A DNA stretch of 64,000 nt from Piscicola geometra (GCA_943735955.1 OX030955.1:5334769-5398768), one strand, 5' to 3'; shown: positions 1-12,082, counted from the first letter of the stretch. The notes: generated by a model from the sequence alone, not told the origin. Numbers and translations: made by a program.

Positions 1-2465
1 AAATTGTATTTATATGAAAATTGAAAAAGTATAGTAATTTATTAAAAACATTATAGATATGTCGGAAAATTATTATTGTATGTTATGTTATGCCTATAAA
101 GTAAAATTTTTAAATTTTTAAACGAGTTCAATGGGATTTTAACAGACTTTCGCTATGAATTTATGTATTTTAAAACTTAAACACAAGAAGAAAAATATTT
201 TTTCCACTTAAGATGGAGTATAAATGGGAGAAAATAATATTTTAAGAAACGGAATAAAAAGACAAAAAATGCGCTTCGAAGGTATACAGTTTTATGGTAG
301 TTTAATAAACATATTGACTTGGAAAAACATATTACACGTTTAAAAATAGGCATTGAGCTAAATTGACACTTTTTCATCTTTTCGGGTACTCGGGTAATAC
401 CCGAATGCTGTAGCCGAGTACACAAGTTTCGAGTTTCGTTGCCATCCATAATTTTAAATTGATAACAGTGATGTTCCAGTTGTTAAACTTATTTAAGTTT
501 TTTTCCACTTTGAAAAAAATTAATTTAATTCTTAAAAAAGTGAAAAAAAACAAATATTCCTATATCAGTTTCCATAAAACTGAATGCAATCGTTTCAGTT
601 GAAGTTTTAGTTTCAGTAACTGTGTATAAATAATTTCAATACTTTTTTTAAATGATAGAATTCATTTCTTCAAATAAAAGCGTGAATTTATTCATTTAGA
701 ATGTTCTTATTTCTTACTCAACAGATATTAGTTTTTAAGAAAATTATTAAAAGTATTTTAAATAAAAATGATGAGAAATTTGAAAAATGATTGTTTACAA
801 TAAAAAAAAGTAGTTTTTTAGACATTTGTAGTCATGTACTAGGCCATTGTCGAAACACAACTAGTGTGAAGTTTTAGAAAACATAACCCTTAATTTAAAT
901 ATTCTTTTTCTGAGAAAATAGTTAACTAGATCAGTATGACTTCAGAGAAACGTATGAAGAAAGTTTTCTAGAATTTCTACCCTGAGTTTTTTTTACGTAA
1001 ATTCGAATAATTTGTTTTTAGAGTTTTTTTGGAGTTAATTCTACATTTTTAGAGTCAAATTACACTGTTAGAAATAATTCTTAGAATCTCAATGTTTATG
1101 CTTCTTCGAGCGTTTATTCGAGTTCTGTCAAGACTGCAGCCCATCATTACGTTCATTAAAATGCCACATTATTGACGGGTTTATGCCATAAACTGTATAG
1201 AAATGCATTGTAAATCGACTTGATTCTTTATTTTTCTGGAAAGTTTTTTTAATTAAAACACTTAATTAAAGCATCTTCAGTATTACAAAAAAATTCAATT
1301 AACGATTTTTGATATTAGAAGATAATAAATTGAACTTTTGAGGCCAATTAAAAATGTTTATTGATAAGTTTCTAGCTGAGTTCTTCGAAATTCGTTTGAA
1401 AAATGATTTTTTCAAAAAATTAAAGTTTTATGCAATAAGTCTTTCTTGCCTACACTACATTCAAAATAATTTATTGCATTTAAAAACAAATTGTAATAAC
1501 AACTCGATTAAAAGCAGCTTTCTAAGGCCCATAGGCTTTAGCATATTGCGTAGTAATGAAAACCATAGTTTAAAATATTTAAAAACAATTTTTAAAACTG
1601 AAATTTACAAAAGTCTTAAATCAAAACAGACTTCTTATTTATAAATAAATATATTAAAAAATTTGCACTTTCAAGAAACTTTTTCAATATTTTTTACAAT
1701 TCATTATTATCATCACCATCATCGAGCGGGCGCAGATAAGAGGTCAAAAACCTCTTTTTCCGCGGCACAACAAAAATTTCTTCAAAGTCATACTTCTAAT
1801 TAGATATTAACAATAATCATTTATTTTTTTTCAATACTTTTTTTAAATATTAACAATTGTATTTACATTTCTTATGAAAAGTATGAATCAAATGGAATCC
1901 AAATCATGTATAATAATAATTGCTAAAATGCAAAAACGATCTTCCATAATTAGTTATTGACTTAAGTTGAAGTCAGTCATCATTATTCATAAATTGATCG
2001 CAAATCAATGAGTTAATTAAAAGATAGAAATATTACGAAGAAAAAAAATTCAATAAGGATTTTTACCGCTTGGGAAATTTAAAGTTTTTATATAATATAA
2101 TTTATTTTCTAAGTTTTATGTAGGTCTGTTCAAGTTTACTAATAATTCTTCAAAAACAAAATGATTTATAAATTAAAATGCTTTCAACCTTTTAGTTTTC
2201 ATCAAAAATATTTATCAATGAAATGAAAAAAACTCAAACTGTCCAATATTTTATTGTGAATAAGTATTCAAGTCATATTATAAACTTGACATTTTAAGTT
2301 TATACAAAATTATTTTATGGACTCCTACTGAGAAAAATTAATTACCTGAGAAATCATAACTAATCGATCTGCCTAATTAAAAACCATGGTCCTACAGCTG
2401 ACCATAAAAATCATTGAACTATTTCATCAGAAGTAACAAGATATCATTATCATGATTTAGTTTGT
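1..2465. other. AT-rich intergenic DNA, no gene seen
   Basis: No exon pair with conserved coding sense, no RNA gene and no clear transposon ends were found here. The longest open frames (a 96-codon frame from 1354 on + and a 90-codon frame ending at 449 on -) are Lys/Phe/Asn-rich frames typical of AT-rich noise. A short GC-richer patch near 1720-1775 carries the string GGGCGCAG, which also occurs near 61163 beside an ATT repeat; it may be a repeat end, but I cannot define it. Confidence 0.5.
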
Positions 2466-2475
2466 TATATAAAGG
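2466..2475 (+). promoter_or_regulatory. Probable TATA box
   Basis: TATATAAAGG lies 29-38 bp upstream of the start codon of the secreted Ser/Thr-rich protein gene. If it works at the usual distance, the 5' leader would be only a few bases long, unless the mature leader is made differently (for example by trans-splicing). Confidence 0.4.
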
Positions 2476-2503
2476 CGAAAGATTTGAGGTTATACTATCG
2501 AAG

Positions 2504-4126
2504 ATGACGAGTTACACATTTGCCCTCATCTTTGCCTTGGCTATCGCCGGTAAGTTTTGCCAAACGTTTAGTATTGTTAATATCAAGAATAATATAGCTA
2601 AATTTTTTTCATATTCATATCCTACAGTTCTTACAAAGAGAAATAATTTTTTTAATAAATTAAAATAAAGAGCATCATTTAACTATGTTTTTTTACAGCC
2701 ACTTGTGGTACACCCACTACTGAAGGAATCACTGAGCTTTCTAGCTCTACACCCATTCAGGGAGAAGGAACTACAGAGCTTCGTAGTTCAACACCAGTCA
2801 TTGATGGAAGCACAACAGAACTCTTCACTTCAACACCGGTTTCCGCTGAGAGCACGACTTGGAGGACCGTTGACACAAGTTCAACTACCATGGAAAGTTT
2901 GACCCGTGTCACGGGAGAAAGTACCATTGGGGTTTCATTCACTCCATTATCTAGTGAAATTACTCCAGTCTACGGAGAAAGGACCCCTGCTCCCTACAGC
3001 CGTAAAAACCCAAAATATCTTGAAGGTTGCTTGTTTTATTACATTTTATTTAAAAGCTGTTTAATGTTAAAAAACCCTTATTTAGATAAAAACATTTAGT
3101 TATATTTATTTATGTCAACTTGAATTCAAAGTTTCAATTTATTTAACAGATATCACATGCCCACGCAAGAAATTGATAATCAGGTTTGAAAAAAAATTTG
3201 AGTTAGATTTAATTTATAAAAATTAACTACGTATCATTTATAAAAAATTTTACAAATTATTTGAATGTTTAAAACTTGAAAATCTGCCAGCTATATTTCT
3301 TTTTCTTTATGAACAGAATACATAAAGACCTTAATATATGTTCTAATAATGTTTTTTTAATCACCAGGTGTCACGAGAAAGACATCAAGAACCTTGTGAA
3401 GTTGTCGATCGTTGAGAAGTTTGACGAAAGCAAGAAACTGCTCGCAGAAGAATCCCTCGAATTCATCAGCGATGTGTCTGGCATCTACGACATTTTCCAC
3501 GAGGTCTCACCCAATTTCATAATAAACTTTTTTTATGATAAAAAAGTAATATATCTTTTTCAAATAATTGTTTGTTTTTCTGTAATAATAAAACCATAAA
3601 TCAAAAAATATAAAATGAAAGTTTTACTTATTTTCCCTCTCCACTATTGGAAAAAAATCCCTGTTATAGGAGACCCACTGGATCGTCCCAGCTAAACACA
3701 CCTATCCCGTTCTGTTGAGGACCATCATCAACACGGAAATTTGCCCAATGCCTACGATTAAGTACCTGAGGTGGGAAACTATTAACGAGAAGATTGTCAA
3801 ACTGAAGATTAACAACAAGTGGCACTCGTACGAGGTTGGTTTAGTATTTTAATTGTTTTACAAATATTTATTTTTTACTTATCTTATTCTTCAATTTTTT
3901 TTAAATTGTAAATTATTTATTTTTGAATCATAGTCATTGGATATGAGCTAATGAATATTTAATTTCAATTATTATACAGAACCCAAGCCCAACTACTCCA
4001 TTCACCGTGCTCTTCCCTGAAGAAGTCACCATTGACCGCTTCTCTATCGTCATGAACGAAGTTGAGAGCGGCAAGAAGGGAGGCATTGGTAAACTGGAAA
4101 TGGCCGTCTGCTGCGATACCAAATAA
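2504..4126 (+). CDS. Secreted Ser/Thr-rich repeat protein with a C-terminal domain (unrecognised family)
   Basis: Six exons join in frame: 2504-2549, 2699-3025, 3150-3183, 3368-3503, 3670-3834, 3980-4126, giving 284 residues; every intron is GT-AG. Residues 1 to about 16 are a signal peptide (MTSYTFALIFALAIA). Residues about 20-115 are rich in Ser, Thr, Glu and Pro and contain tandem 14-residue units (TELSSSTPIQGEGT, TELRSSTPVIDGST, TELFTSTPVSAEST), a mucin-like spacer probably O-glycosylated. A 34-nt exon then leads to a cysteine-containing domain of about 155 residues (motifs DITCPRKK, HTYPVLLRTIINTEIC, IDRFSIVM, EMAVCCDTK) that looks like a beta-rich extracellular fold; I do not recognise it. 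The 3' UTR may hold an intron (about 4131-4269), and AATAAA runs occur from about 4328. A truncated tandem paralogue starts at 7743. Secretion is well supported; the function is unknown. Confidence 0.75.
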
Positions 4127-4540
4127 AAGGTTTTTATTTTTTATTTTCTTATTATTCTTATCATTTTTACTCATTGAACGAAGTTTTCAAATGTTTAATT
4201 TAAAAAAGGTAAAATATATTTACACTAATTTGTAAAATATATTCTAATTAAAATTGTTTCTATTTACAGGTTAAATTTTCAAGCAATTACAGAAGACATA
4301 ATTGAAATTGTTCATCTTTGACTTCTAAATAAATAAAATAAAACTAAATTCACTATCTGGTGAATTTAACCAAAAATTTCCACTTAATAAAATATTCAAA
4401 ATTCTGAGTGTCTTTTTCTTCTACTCAAATATTTAAAATTTTAGTAATTAAACTTTTATGGTTTATTTTGAATCAAAATTAGATTTTAAAATAACTTGAC
4501 AGATCCTTGGTTCGAAAATAATGTTCAATTAGTTTGATTG

Positions 4541-4740
4541 ATAATAATAATAATAATAATAATAATGACGAGCATTATTATAGTGGCGTATAATCCGAAC
4601 GGGCTTCCAGGCCACTTGGGCTGCATATTTTCATTTGCGCCTTTGGGTTACTAGGACATTGGTTGCACTTGAAGCTAGGACCTTTCATTATTGGTCAAGC
4701 CGAGAGTCGTTGCCGACTCAGCTTCCCGTTCACCCGATTG
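4541..4740 (-). mobile_element. tRNA-derived SINE, family 2, near full length
   Basis: Read on the minus strand, the element has a tRNA-like head with an A-box-like AGCTGAGT and a degenerate B box. A conserved body follows (GTGGCCTGGAAGCCCG ... CGCCACTATAATAATG), ending in a microsatellite of ATT units at 4541-4566. It matches the copies at 5357, 12014, 18124, 32487 and 42905. Confidence 0.75.
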
Positions 4741-4856
4741 ATCTCAATTAATTGGTGATTCATCTCAGTTGATTAGCCGCAAAAGCTAAACTGGTCTACA
4801 AATCGGAAAAAAATTGGTCAATGAAATATAAATAAATGAATGTTTAGGTCTCTTAT

Positions 4857-5048
4857 TAGGGGAGGCATAATAAGGCAAAAAAAAACTAAAAATTAGAAGT
4901 TTGTTATGTAAACTTGGAAAATGGTTCCCTAGGTTATTTCATGAATATTTAATATTGGAAGTTGGTACTTTTGAAACCCCCCCCCCCACACCAAAAAACT
5001 AAATCGAAGTTTTAGCCTTGAGCCTTAGCGTTTTCAATTTAAAAAAAT
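4857..5048 (+). repeat. Direct repeat, left copy (SINE-free)
   Basis: About 190 bp that recur at 5239-5607 with scattered substitutions. Shared landmarks are ATTTCATGAATATTT, GGAAGTTGGTACTTTTGA and ACTAAATCGAAG. This copy has no SINE between GGTACTTTTGA and the following C-run, so it is a paralogous empty site for the insertion in the right copy. Confidence 0.7.
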
Positions 5049-5238
5049 AATAGCAGATGAGCAGACTTCTGAAATCGATGACACTCTTGTTCGCAACCTG
5101 AAGAAACTAGTAAATTTAATGCAGTCAGTAGAACTATCATCCTATTAAAGAACCAGCAGTCTACAAATGGCCAGATCTCGTCTTTCGGAGGCTTCAAAGC
5201 AACGGTCAATCAAAAAAACAGTTAAACCTAAACTAGAG

Positions 5239-5607
5239 TTAGGGGGAGAGCATAAGTAAACAAAAAATCTAAAAATTTGAAATTCGTTACTTCCACTTGG
5301 AATATAGTTCACTAGATTATTTCATGAATATTTTATATTGGAAGTTGGTACTTTTGATGAGGTGAACGGGTAGCTGAGTGGGCAACGACTCTCGGCTTGA
5401 CCAACAATGAAAGGCCCTAGGTTCAAGTGCAACCAATGCCCTAGTAACCCAAAAGCGCAAATGAAAATATGCAGCCTAAGTGGCCTGGAAGCCCGTTCGG
5501 GTTATACGCCACTATAATAATGCTCGTCATTATGTGAAACTCCCCCACACCCCAAAAACTAAATCGAAGATTTAGGCTTAATCCTCAGCGTTTTCAAGTA
5601 AAAAGAA
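5239..5607 (+). repeat. Direct repeat, right copy, interrupted by a SINE
   Basis: The same segment as 4857-5048, but split by a family-2 SINE after GGTACTTTTGA. The repeat resumes with AAACTCCCCCACACC and ACTAAATCGAAG. The origin of the repeat itself is not recognised. The 190 bp between the two copies have no clear identity. Confidence 0.7.
5357..5533 (+). mobile_element. tRNA-derived SINE, family 2
   Basis: The tRNA-like head has an A-box match (TAGCTGAGTGG) and a B-box-like GGTTCAAGTGC about 55 bp later, the spacing expected of a pol III internal promoter. The body ends with GCCACTATAATAATGC and TCGTCATTAT. The insertion point is defined by comparison with the uninterrupted repeat at 4857-5048. 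Confidence 0.75.
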
Positions 5608-6339
5608 ATTATTTGATAATTTAACTTACTCAAATTTTACGATAATAAGATTACTTAATATAATACTTAAAATAATGTAATATTATAATTATGAAAAAAA
5701 ATTATTTGTGCGGCCCACGCTACACTGGGCTTAAGCATGAATAAAGTTTTGCAATTGGTTGAAACGGATATAAAGATATATCAGGTTTTACAAAGTTTTA
5801 TGGGGAAGATAAACGTTTATAATAAAAAAAGTGTAGTTGGACATGCACTTAACATGTGTCTTCAGCTGGAAGCTCCTGAACTCAGCTAAACCGTGGAACC
5901 GATTCAAAGAGTTTCTCTCCTATTTTGAGTAAATAGTTTTTATAAATTGTTTTTATGAAAACAAAAGATTTTGGTTTTTTCCAAGGCAAAAACAATTCTT
6001 ATTCACCACTTTAATGATTTCACTGAGTTCTCAAGCCAAAACCCCCAGATAAACAATCGCCTAGGCTGTCTAGTAAGAGAAGTTATGGAACCTCCCTGTT
6101 TCTAGTTGTTCTGGTGTTGTTTTTCGGCTTGGATGTGCTTTTGGTGTCAAAAACAGCAGTTGAGCACTTCTTGTAGTGTTAGTGTTAATCATGTCCTAAG
6201 TTAACGTTTTGAAATTTTTAAATCGATGATTATGACATTTTTGCTTCTTCATAATAAACTTTCTGGCTACGGGCCTAGTGGAGTCCATTCAAGAAGTTTA
6301 AGGCTCAGATGAGGCTTTAAAATTAAGTAAGCTATTTAA

Positions 6340-6760
6340 GCATCTAACTCAAATAAAACTTCACAACTTTGTTACGAAGAACATTAAATGTTTATTTACG
6401 ATTTTTATAATATCTTAGCAATTCATGAATGTCTATCCTAATGAGTTGGGACCTCTACCAGAGTATCAACAAAGCAAACGTCTTGTGCAGTTTGTCAAAG
6501 TCGTCAATGACTTAGTTGTATGTGGGGTTGATTTAATTCAAGATTAAACTTTTATTTTCACACGCAAAGAAGAACAGAAGCAATGTTTTTTTCAAGTATT
6601 CTTATGACTATAGAAAACATTCTTCAAAATTAACAAAATCGTAAATAGTTGAAGTCAAGTTACAGTTAACGTCAAAAGTTCATAAACGAAAATACTCAGA
6701 TAAATATTCAAAAATTTTGATATTTTTGCCTTTTTACTCTGAATAAAGCTTCCAATAATG
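6340..6760 (+). repeat. Dispersed repeat shared with 61905-62345
   Basis: Blocks such as ACTTCACAACTTTGTTAC, AGCAAACGTCTTGTG and TTGATTCAAGATT-like strings occur in the same order and spacing here and at 61905-62345 inside an SLC6 intron. Both copies carry stops and frame breaks. Residual frames share short motifs (KRLV followed by NDL), so the ancestor may have been coding, perhaps transposon-derived. I cannot name the family. Confidence 0.5.
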
Positions 6761-7742
6761 GCTCTATGCAGTTTTTTTTCTCGTAATCGTTAATGCTGAA
6801 ACTTTGGAGCACTAAGCTTATAAATCCAAAATTATTTTGTTGAGAGTATTTGTATACACCTTTTATCTCAACTGGTATCACGCACTGAAGGACTAGCTAA
6901 TACTATCATGATATTATTGTTTTTTAGAAAAACCTAATTTTATCTAATCTGAGCTGTTCAAATGTATTCATATAGCAATTTTTCTCATATCTAAAAGGGC
7001 TCAGCTATACATTTTACAAATGAAACAGTCGTTTAAACCTCAAAAAAAGTTAATAGGAGCAGGTTGTTCAAGATGAACCGGTTCCTAAGATGAAACGAGC
7101 TTATTTACAGCTATGCAATATATATAAATTATATTTATGCATTCGTCTTCTAAGCACATTTGTATGTTGCTTTCATTTCTGAAGCATTTTCATTCAAACG
7201 TATCCATCATGATAAAAATTAAATTTTCAAAATAAATTTATTGCATGAGTTCTAGTCGCCTACCCTATTCATCAATTTTTAACGATCAACAAGCTAATTG
7301 AAAAAAATTATTATATGAATTTGGTTAACTTTAAAAAAGTAATATTTCAATATCCTACATATTTTTATATATGTATTCAGAATTTTTTAAAGCATGAAAA
7401 TTGTTTCAACTGATGCTTCAGATCTTTTCTCGATTCTCAAAACTGAAGCTCTGAAAAAAAATATATTTCATTATTACCTTGAATATATTTAAGTTAAATA
7501 AACTTTTCTAAAAAAATTTGAAGTTAAAATTCGACTTTTCATGGTTAATTTAAAACATAAACAACTATAAATATATAAATATATTTCGAAAGTTTCTTTA
7601 AAAGGAACTCGTTACTAATCAATTCTACTAATTAAAAATAATCAATACTACAATTAAACATGAAAATAATTAACTTATTTCATCAGAAATAGGCAGAAAA
7701 TTTTTATTAAAACCAGAGGGTTTTGAGGTGATGCCATTGAAA

Positions 7743-8552
7743 ATGGTGAGTTTCAACTTTGCCTTCATCTTTGCCTTGGCTATCACCGGTAAAAATAATA
7801 ATCATTTTTTCTGAAAAATATTTTATGAATTTTAAGATACTACTTTTCACATTTAAAAAATCAGTCAGCTTTTAATCTTTTTCTCAGCAAGTTGTGGCTA
7901 TATACTTCAGCCCACTACAAAAAAAGATGTGAAAGAAATCACCATCGAGCCTTTTGGTTCAACTCCAATTTATGGAAAAAAAACTCCTGAACTCCCAACT
8001 ATAACACCAATCTCAAGTGAACTAAGTACTGAACTCAGTAGTTCAATTCCAGCTCATCGCGAAATCACTATTGAGCATTCTACAGTCCATGGAGAAAGTA
8101 CCTCTAAAAAGACATTTATTCCACTCTTCGGAGAATTTACTACCACCGTGAAAGATTCGACCCGTGTTTTAGAAGATAGAATTACGGGGTCTACTTATAC
8201 TCCACTTTCTGCTGAAAGCACTACTATGTTCTCTTCAACTCCAGTATCTGGAGAAAGCACAACTGGTTCATAATAATTTTTCAACTTGAAAATTCGTATT
8301 TAAATCTTTTTTATAGCAGAAAAGGAATAATCGTTGAAAATTAATTTTACTGTCTAATTCTTTAAAATAAGAATGTTTTTGAATGAATCAACAGGTACCG
8401 CACGTCCAAGCAAGAAAGTTGTGAGAAGGTTTGATTGATGTTTTCACTCTAGTTTCATAGTATAAATTCTAGAAACCTTCGAAAACTTATTGAAAGACTA
8501 ACCACTTTAAAAATTAATTTTCAGGAAAAAACCATGGTATTATTATTATTGA
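7743..8552 (+). CDS. Truncated paralogue of the secreted Ser/Thr-rich protein
   Basis: Four exons join in frame: 7743-7788, 7888-8265, 8395-8428, 8525-8552, giving 161 residues. Exon 1 is 46 nt and exon 3 is 34 nt, exactly as in the gene at 2504, with the same intron phases. The signal peptide MVSFNFAFIFALAIT mirrors MTSYTFALIFALAIA. Residues about 20-140 are Ser/Thr/Glu-rich, with units such as STPVSGESTTG. After the 34-nt exon (GTARPSKKVVR) the next acceptor opens only nine codons ending in four Tyr and TGA, so the whole C-terminal cysteine domain is missing. AATAAA follows at about 8595. It is either a functional short secreted mucin-like protein or a decaying duplicate; the open 378-nt exon favours a recently functional gene. 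Confidence 0.6.
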
Positions 8553-8879
8553 AAAGTGTATTCAAAAGATGAATAAAGACTTATGAGCAAACAAAATAAA
8601 TTCTAAATTCACTACTCTATCGATTCAAACATTCTCATTCAATAAAATGTGAAAATCTTCATTGTTTTTTTGCGCTCATTTTATCGTTAAAAGTACTAAC
8701 TTAAAATGTTTTTCAGTAGATTTCGTTTATTTTTTTCAAGGTAAACCAAATTTAAATGAGAAATTGTATTCTTTAATTTTTTCTTATTTATTCTAAACCA
8801 AAAAGATTCACAATTAAATTCAGAAATAAGTGTAAACTATATGTAGAAGTTTTATTGACTCTGTGAAAACTACCACACC

Positions 8880-9605
8880 ATCAGCCTCATCAATTATTCT
8901 AGTCATGTAATGCTATGGATCGTTTTCAACCAACTGAAAAATAAAGCTAGAGAACCTCAAATCACATCAAATCAGTTTGGTTCCAGAACAGAACAGAACA
9001 CTGTCTAACAGGTCATCAACTTCAAGCTAAACATTTACAAATACTTGCAATACCAACGCGAGATCTACCATATCTTTATAGACATTAGAAAGGCAACTGA
9101 AAAAATTGCCAAGTTAAATCGGTTATTGTAAATTGATTTAATCAGTTTCTCTGTCAGTTACAGACTTTTGTTTTCAGAATCCTACTTTACAGATGTAAGA
9201 TCTCGAAACGTGGAAACAGAAAGCATGATCCAGACCTTCAAATTTAAATGTCTCTGAAAACTCTTAAGATTTTTTTTCTTGGAGCTCAAAACCAACAATT
9301 TCGTCTATGAAATTAAAACGAAAATTAATTGCTAAACTAAAACTTTTTTCGCCAACTGTTAAGCGTTAAAAGTTCACTGGGTTTGGTCACATCATCAGAC
9401 ACTACTCTCTAGTCAAGACGGTGCTACAAAGCACACTGAATGGAAATCGTCGTCAAGGCCGTCAGAAAAAGAGCTTGATGGACAACTTTAAAGAGTGGTG
9501 ATCTCTTCCCTTGAACAGTCTTCAAAATGCTGCTAACATCAGGCCTGAATGGCGGATAATTGTTGCGTCTTCTCTAACTTCCCTCCAAAGACTAATTCAG
9601 TTACG
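8880..9605 (+). mobile_element. Degenerate non-LTR retrotransposon (reverse transcriptase and 3' end)
   Basis: Around 8965-9110 the + strand reads as a decayed reverse transcriptase: NQFG, then after a stop KYLQYQREIYHIFIDIRKA, the palm-region motif usually seen as YxxFIDFxKAFD. Around 9390-9595 it reads like the typical end of such proteins: GHIIRHYSLVKTVLQ, a basic Gly/Arg stretch, KKSLMDNFKEW, a TGA where Thr is usual, then an Arg-Pro-Glu-Trp block. Stops and frame breaks show it is dead, and most of the element is missing. It runs directly into a GAT-rich microsatellite, as is common for LINE 3' tails. Confidence 0.65.
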
Positions 9606-9776
9606 GGCAGGAGGATGATGATGATGATGAGGATAAGGATTATGGTAGTGGGAGTGATGATGATGATGAGATAATGATGATGATGATGATAATGATGATG
9701 ATAATGATGATGTTTATAAGGATGTTGATGATTATGGGGATGTTGATGATTATGGGGATGTTGATGATGAGAATGA
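9606..9776 (+). repeat. GAT-rich microsatellite
   Basis: Imperfect GAT/GATGAT units interspersed with GGTAGT and TTTATAAGGATGTT-type interruptions. It directly follows the LINE relic and may be its expanded tail. Confidence 0.8.
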
Positions 9777-10501
9777 TGAGGAATATATATTTAATTATAA
9801 CTGCGTAAGAATGATTTGAAGCCCAAGACTATTTAATGATTTGTAATAAATGTCGAAACGAAATTTTTTTCTTGTGTTGGTTGGATTTTGACATAGTTTG
9901 GAGTCCATTGGAATAAACGGAAATTAAAGGCATGTTACAAAAAATTATTAGTTGAATAAAACTTCAAACTCCGGGTTTTATTTATTTTTCAAGTTAACAA
10001 AAATTCAAATAATGATTTCGAATTAAATCTACAAATCTAAATTTATAGTTTTTTTTCTAAAGCGTTTGAAAATTTAAAAGTTTTATTGATTAAACTAATA
10101 GATTAATAATTTATTTAATTAGTGAAATGATTAATAAAAGAGTCCGATTCTTCAAACTGAAATAACAAAAAAAATTATAGAATAATTTGAAAGCTACAAA
10201 ATGTTTGAAAAGTAATTTAGTTCATAAATAAACCATAACTTGTTAGATTTTGAATCTATAAACTTGTTTATAACTTTTTTTACATATCGAAAAGATGATG
10301 TATAAGATAAATATTAATAATATTGTTTACTTTTTTATATTTCCAATTCTCACCTATAAAGGATCTGTGAAGATTTATAGATATATTTAAATTTTAGGGT
10401 TTAAAAAGTCATTCAATCTTTAATGAAATTATATGAAGTTATAATTTTAAATCAGAAATAATCTCAGCTATGAAACGAAAATGAAAAAAACCCGGGACTA
10501 A

Positions 10502-11190
10502 CTATTCGCAGGCGCAGATGGGACAACCTCTCTCATTGGTTTTGAAGCCATTTTCGCAAGCCAATGTGCACATCATCCTGTTGCATTCTGAACGAAATAA
10601 AAAATAAGTTTCAACTTCTATGAAGGTAGAACGTTAAGTAGAATATTTTTTAGAAAAAATTTATTTATTGTCAATTTTAATTTATTTTTTTATAAATATT
10701 TAAATTCTTTAAAAAACTTAAATAATTTTTAACAAATTCATTCGTTCGTATTAACCTTGAAAGCTGGTTGGAGAGCTGTAAAGATTAAAATCATATGTAA
10801 AGTATATAGAAACGAAAAAAAGTATTACTTTTTTATTTATTAACTTGCTAAATTTTGAAATCTGTAAAATGGGGAAAAATTCTACTAACGACTCGCATGC
10901 GCAGATAGGGCAACCTTTTTCATTCGTTTTGAAGCCAAACTCGCATGCTAATTGACACCGAATTGTTCTGCATTCTTGAATTAAATAAAAATTAAAATGT
11001 GGTTATAGATCTTATATAAAAAAATTTAACTATTGATTTAATTGCTAGTTATCTATAATTTTTTTCTTTAGAATATCTAAACATAAAATAATTAGTAAAA
11101 TGTATGCCTCAAACCGGTTTCTGCCTCGGAACTCTGAATACAAATCACAACAAACAAAAAAAAGACTGGACCAATTTTAAACTTATTCAT
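10502..11190 (-). CDS. Antistasin-like two-domain secreted protease inhibitor (copy A)
   Basis: Four exons on the minus strand, in transcript order 11190-11115, 10974-10893, 10775-10756 and 10587-10502, join in frame to 87 residues. Exon 1 (76 nt) encodes a signal peptide (MNKFKIGPVFFLFVVICIQS). Exons 2 and 4 each encode one antistasin-type unit with six Cys in the family spacing C-x4-C-x3-C-x10-C-x2-C-x-C, including FGFKTNEKGCPICAC and NGFKTNERGCPICAC. They are joined by a 20-nt microexon encoding SPTSFQ. All splice sites are GT-AG and every phase fits. Antistasin family members are extracellular inhibitors of serine proteases, known best from leeches, Hydra and molluscs; the target here is unknown. 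A TATA box lies about 87 bp upstream of the start codon. A divergent relative in the same orientation lies at 13539-14437. Confidence 0.85.
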
Positions 11191-11276
11191 TTTTCTTTGG
11201 ATAGATTTTTTAAGTAAAATTGTTTTTCACCAGTTGTTACCAAGAAAAGGTTAATGCATCTCCGTTTGATGAAGCT

Positions 11277-11286
11277 CTTTATATAG
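11277..11286 (-). promoter_or_regulatory. TATA box of antistasin-like gene A
   Basis: CTATATAAAG on the minus strand, about 87 bp upstream of the start codon. The identical decamer precedes gene B at nearly the same distance. Confidence 0.55.
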
Positions 11287-11479
11287 GAAATAAGAGTACA
11301 TTGTTGTTCGAAGAATTTGAAGATCTTTCTTGAAAACACTTGTTTTTCAAAGTTCCTTAATTGGGGGATTTTTAAGCGTGCTCGTTGATCTTTGGAATGG
11401 AATTTACCGTAAAATACCAATATATTCACACACTTTAAATTTATTTTTACATTAAAAAAAATAAAAGTACTTTTTTACT

Positions 11480-11620
11480 TAAATTGATAAATATTAAAGA
11501 TGTTTGCTTATTAGTATTTCTTTTTTATTCATAATATTATTTAAATTCAGTTACAAGTATTGTTATTGTTAGCTATAATTACCACCACAGACATTTTAAT
11601 AATGTATGTTCGAATTAAGG
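11480..11620 (+). repeat. Short member of a dispersed AT-rich repeat family
   Basis: Contains ATAATTACCACCACAGACATT, resembling ATAATTG(C/T)(C/T)ACCATA(G/T)AC-type strings at about 36175, 42068 and 62985. The match is short and low in complexity, so the call is weak. Confidence 0.3.
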
Positions 11621-12013
11621 GCCTAAGTGACGAAAGTAAAATTAAATATTTTAAAATTAGAATTGATTTTCTTATTATTTTAATCTTTAATTTTAAATGG
11701 TTGTTTTAATAAGATGATTTTTTCGGTGCAATGGGGTTTATCTAAACGTTGATAACACTTGTCATTGTATAGTATTACACGTAGGAAAATTCAAATTGTA
11801 AATTCAAGAGCGTATTTACACATTAATATTGTTCAAAGAGAAAAATTGAACTTCAAGCACTTCACAAAATGTAAGATAAATTAAACAAATAAAACAAAAG
11901 AAAATTTTTGCCTGTTATAATTAGTCAATAAATATGTGAAACAGTGATTTTAATAAAACAAAAATGCTGACAAATGAAAAAAGATTTATTCAATTCGTTT
12001 GTCAGTTAAAAGT

Positions 12014-12082
12014 GATAATAATAATAATAACAACGAGTCTCAATATAGTAGCGTATGACCCAAACGGGCTTCTAGGCCACTT
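12014..12082 (-). mobile_element. SINE family 2, truncated 3' fragment
   Basis: Minus-strand match to the conserved tail GTGGCC..GAAGCCCG...GGGT...ACGC.AC with a terminal ATT-type microsatellite. The tRNA-like head is absent. Confidence 0.65.
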
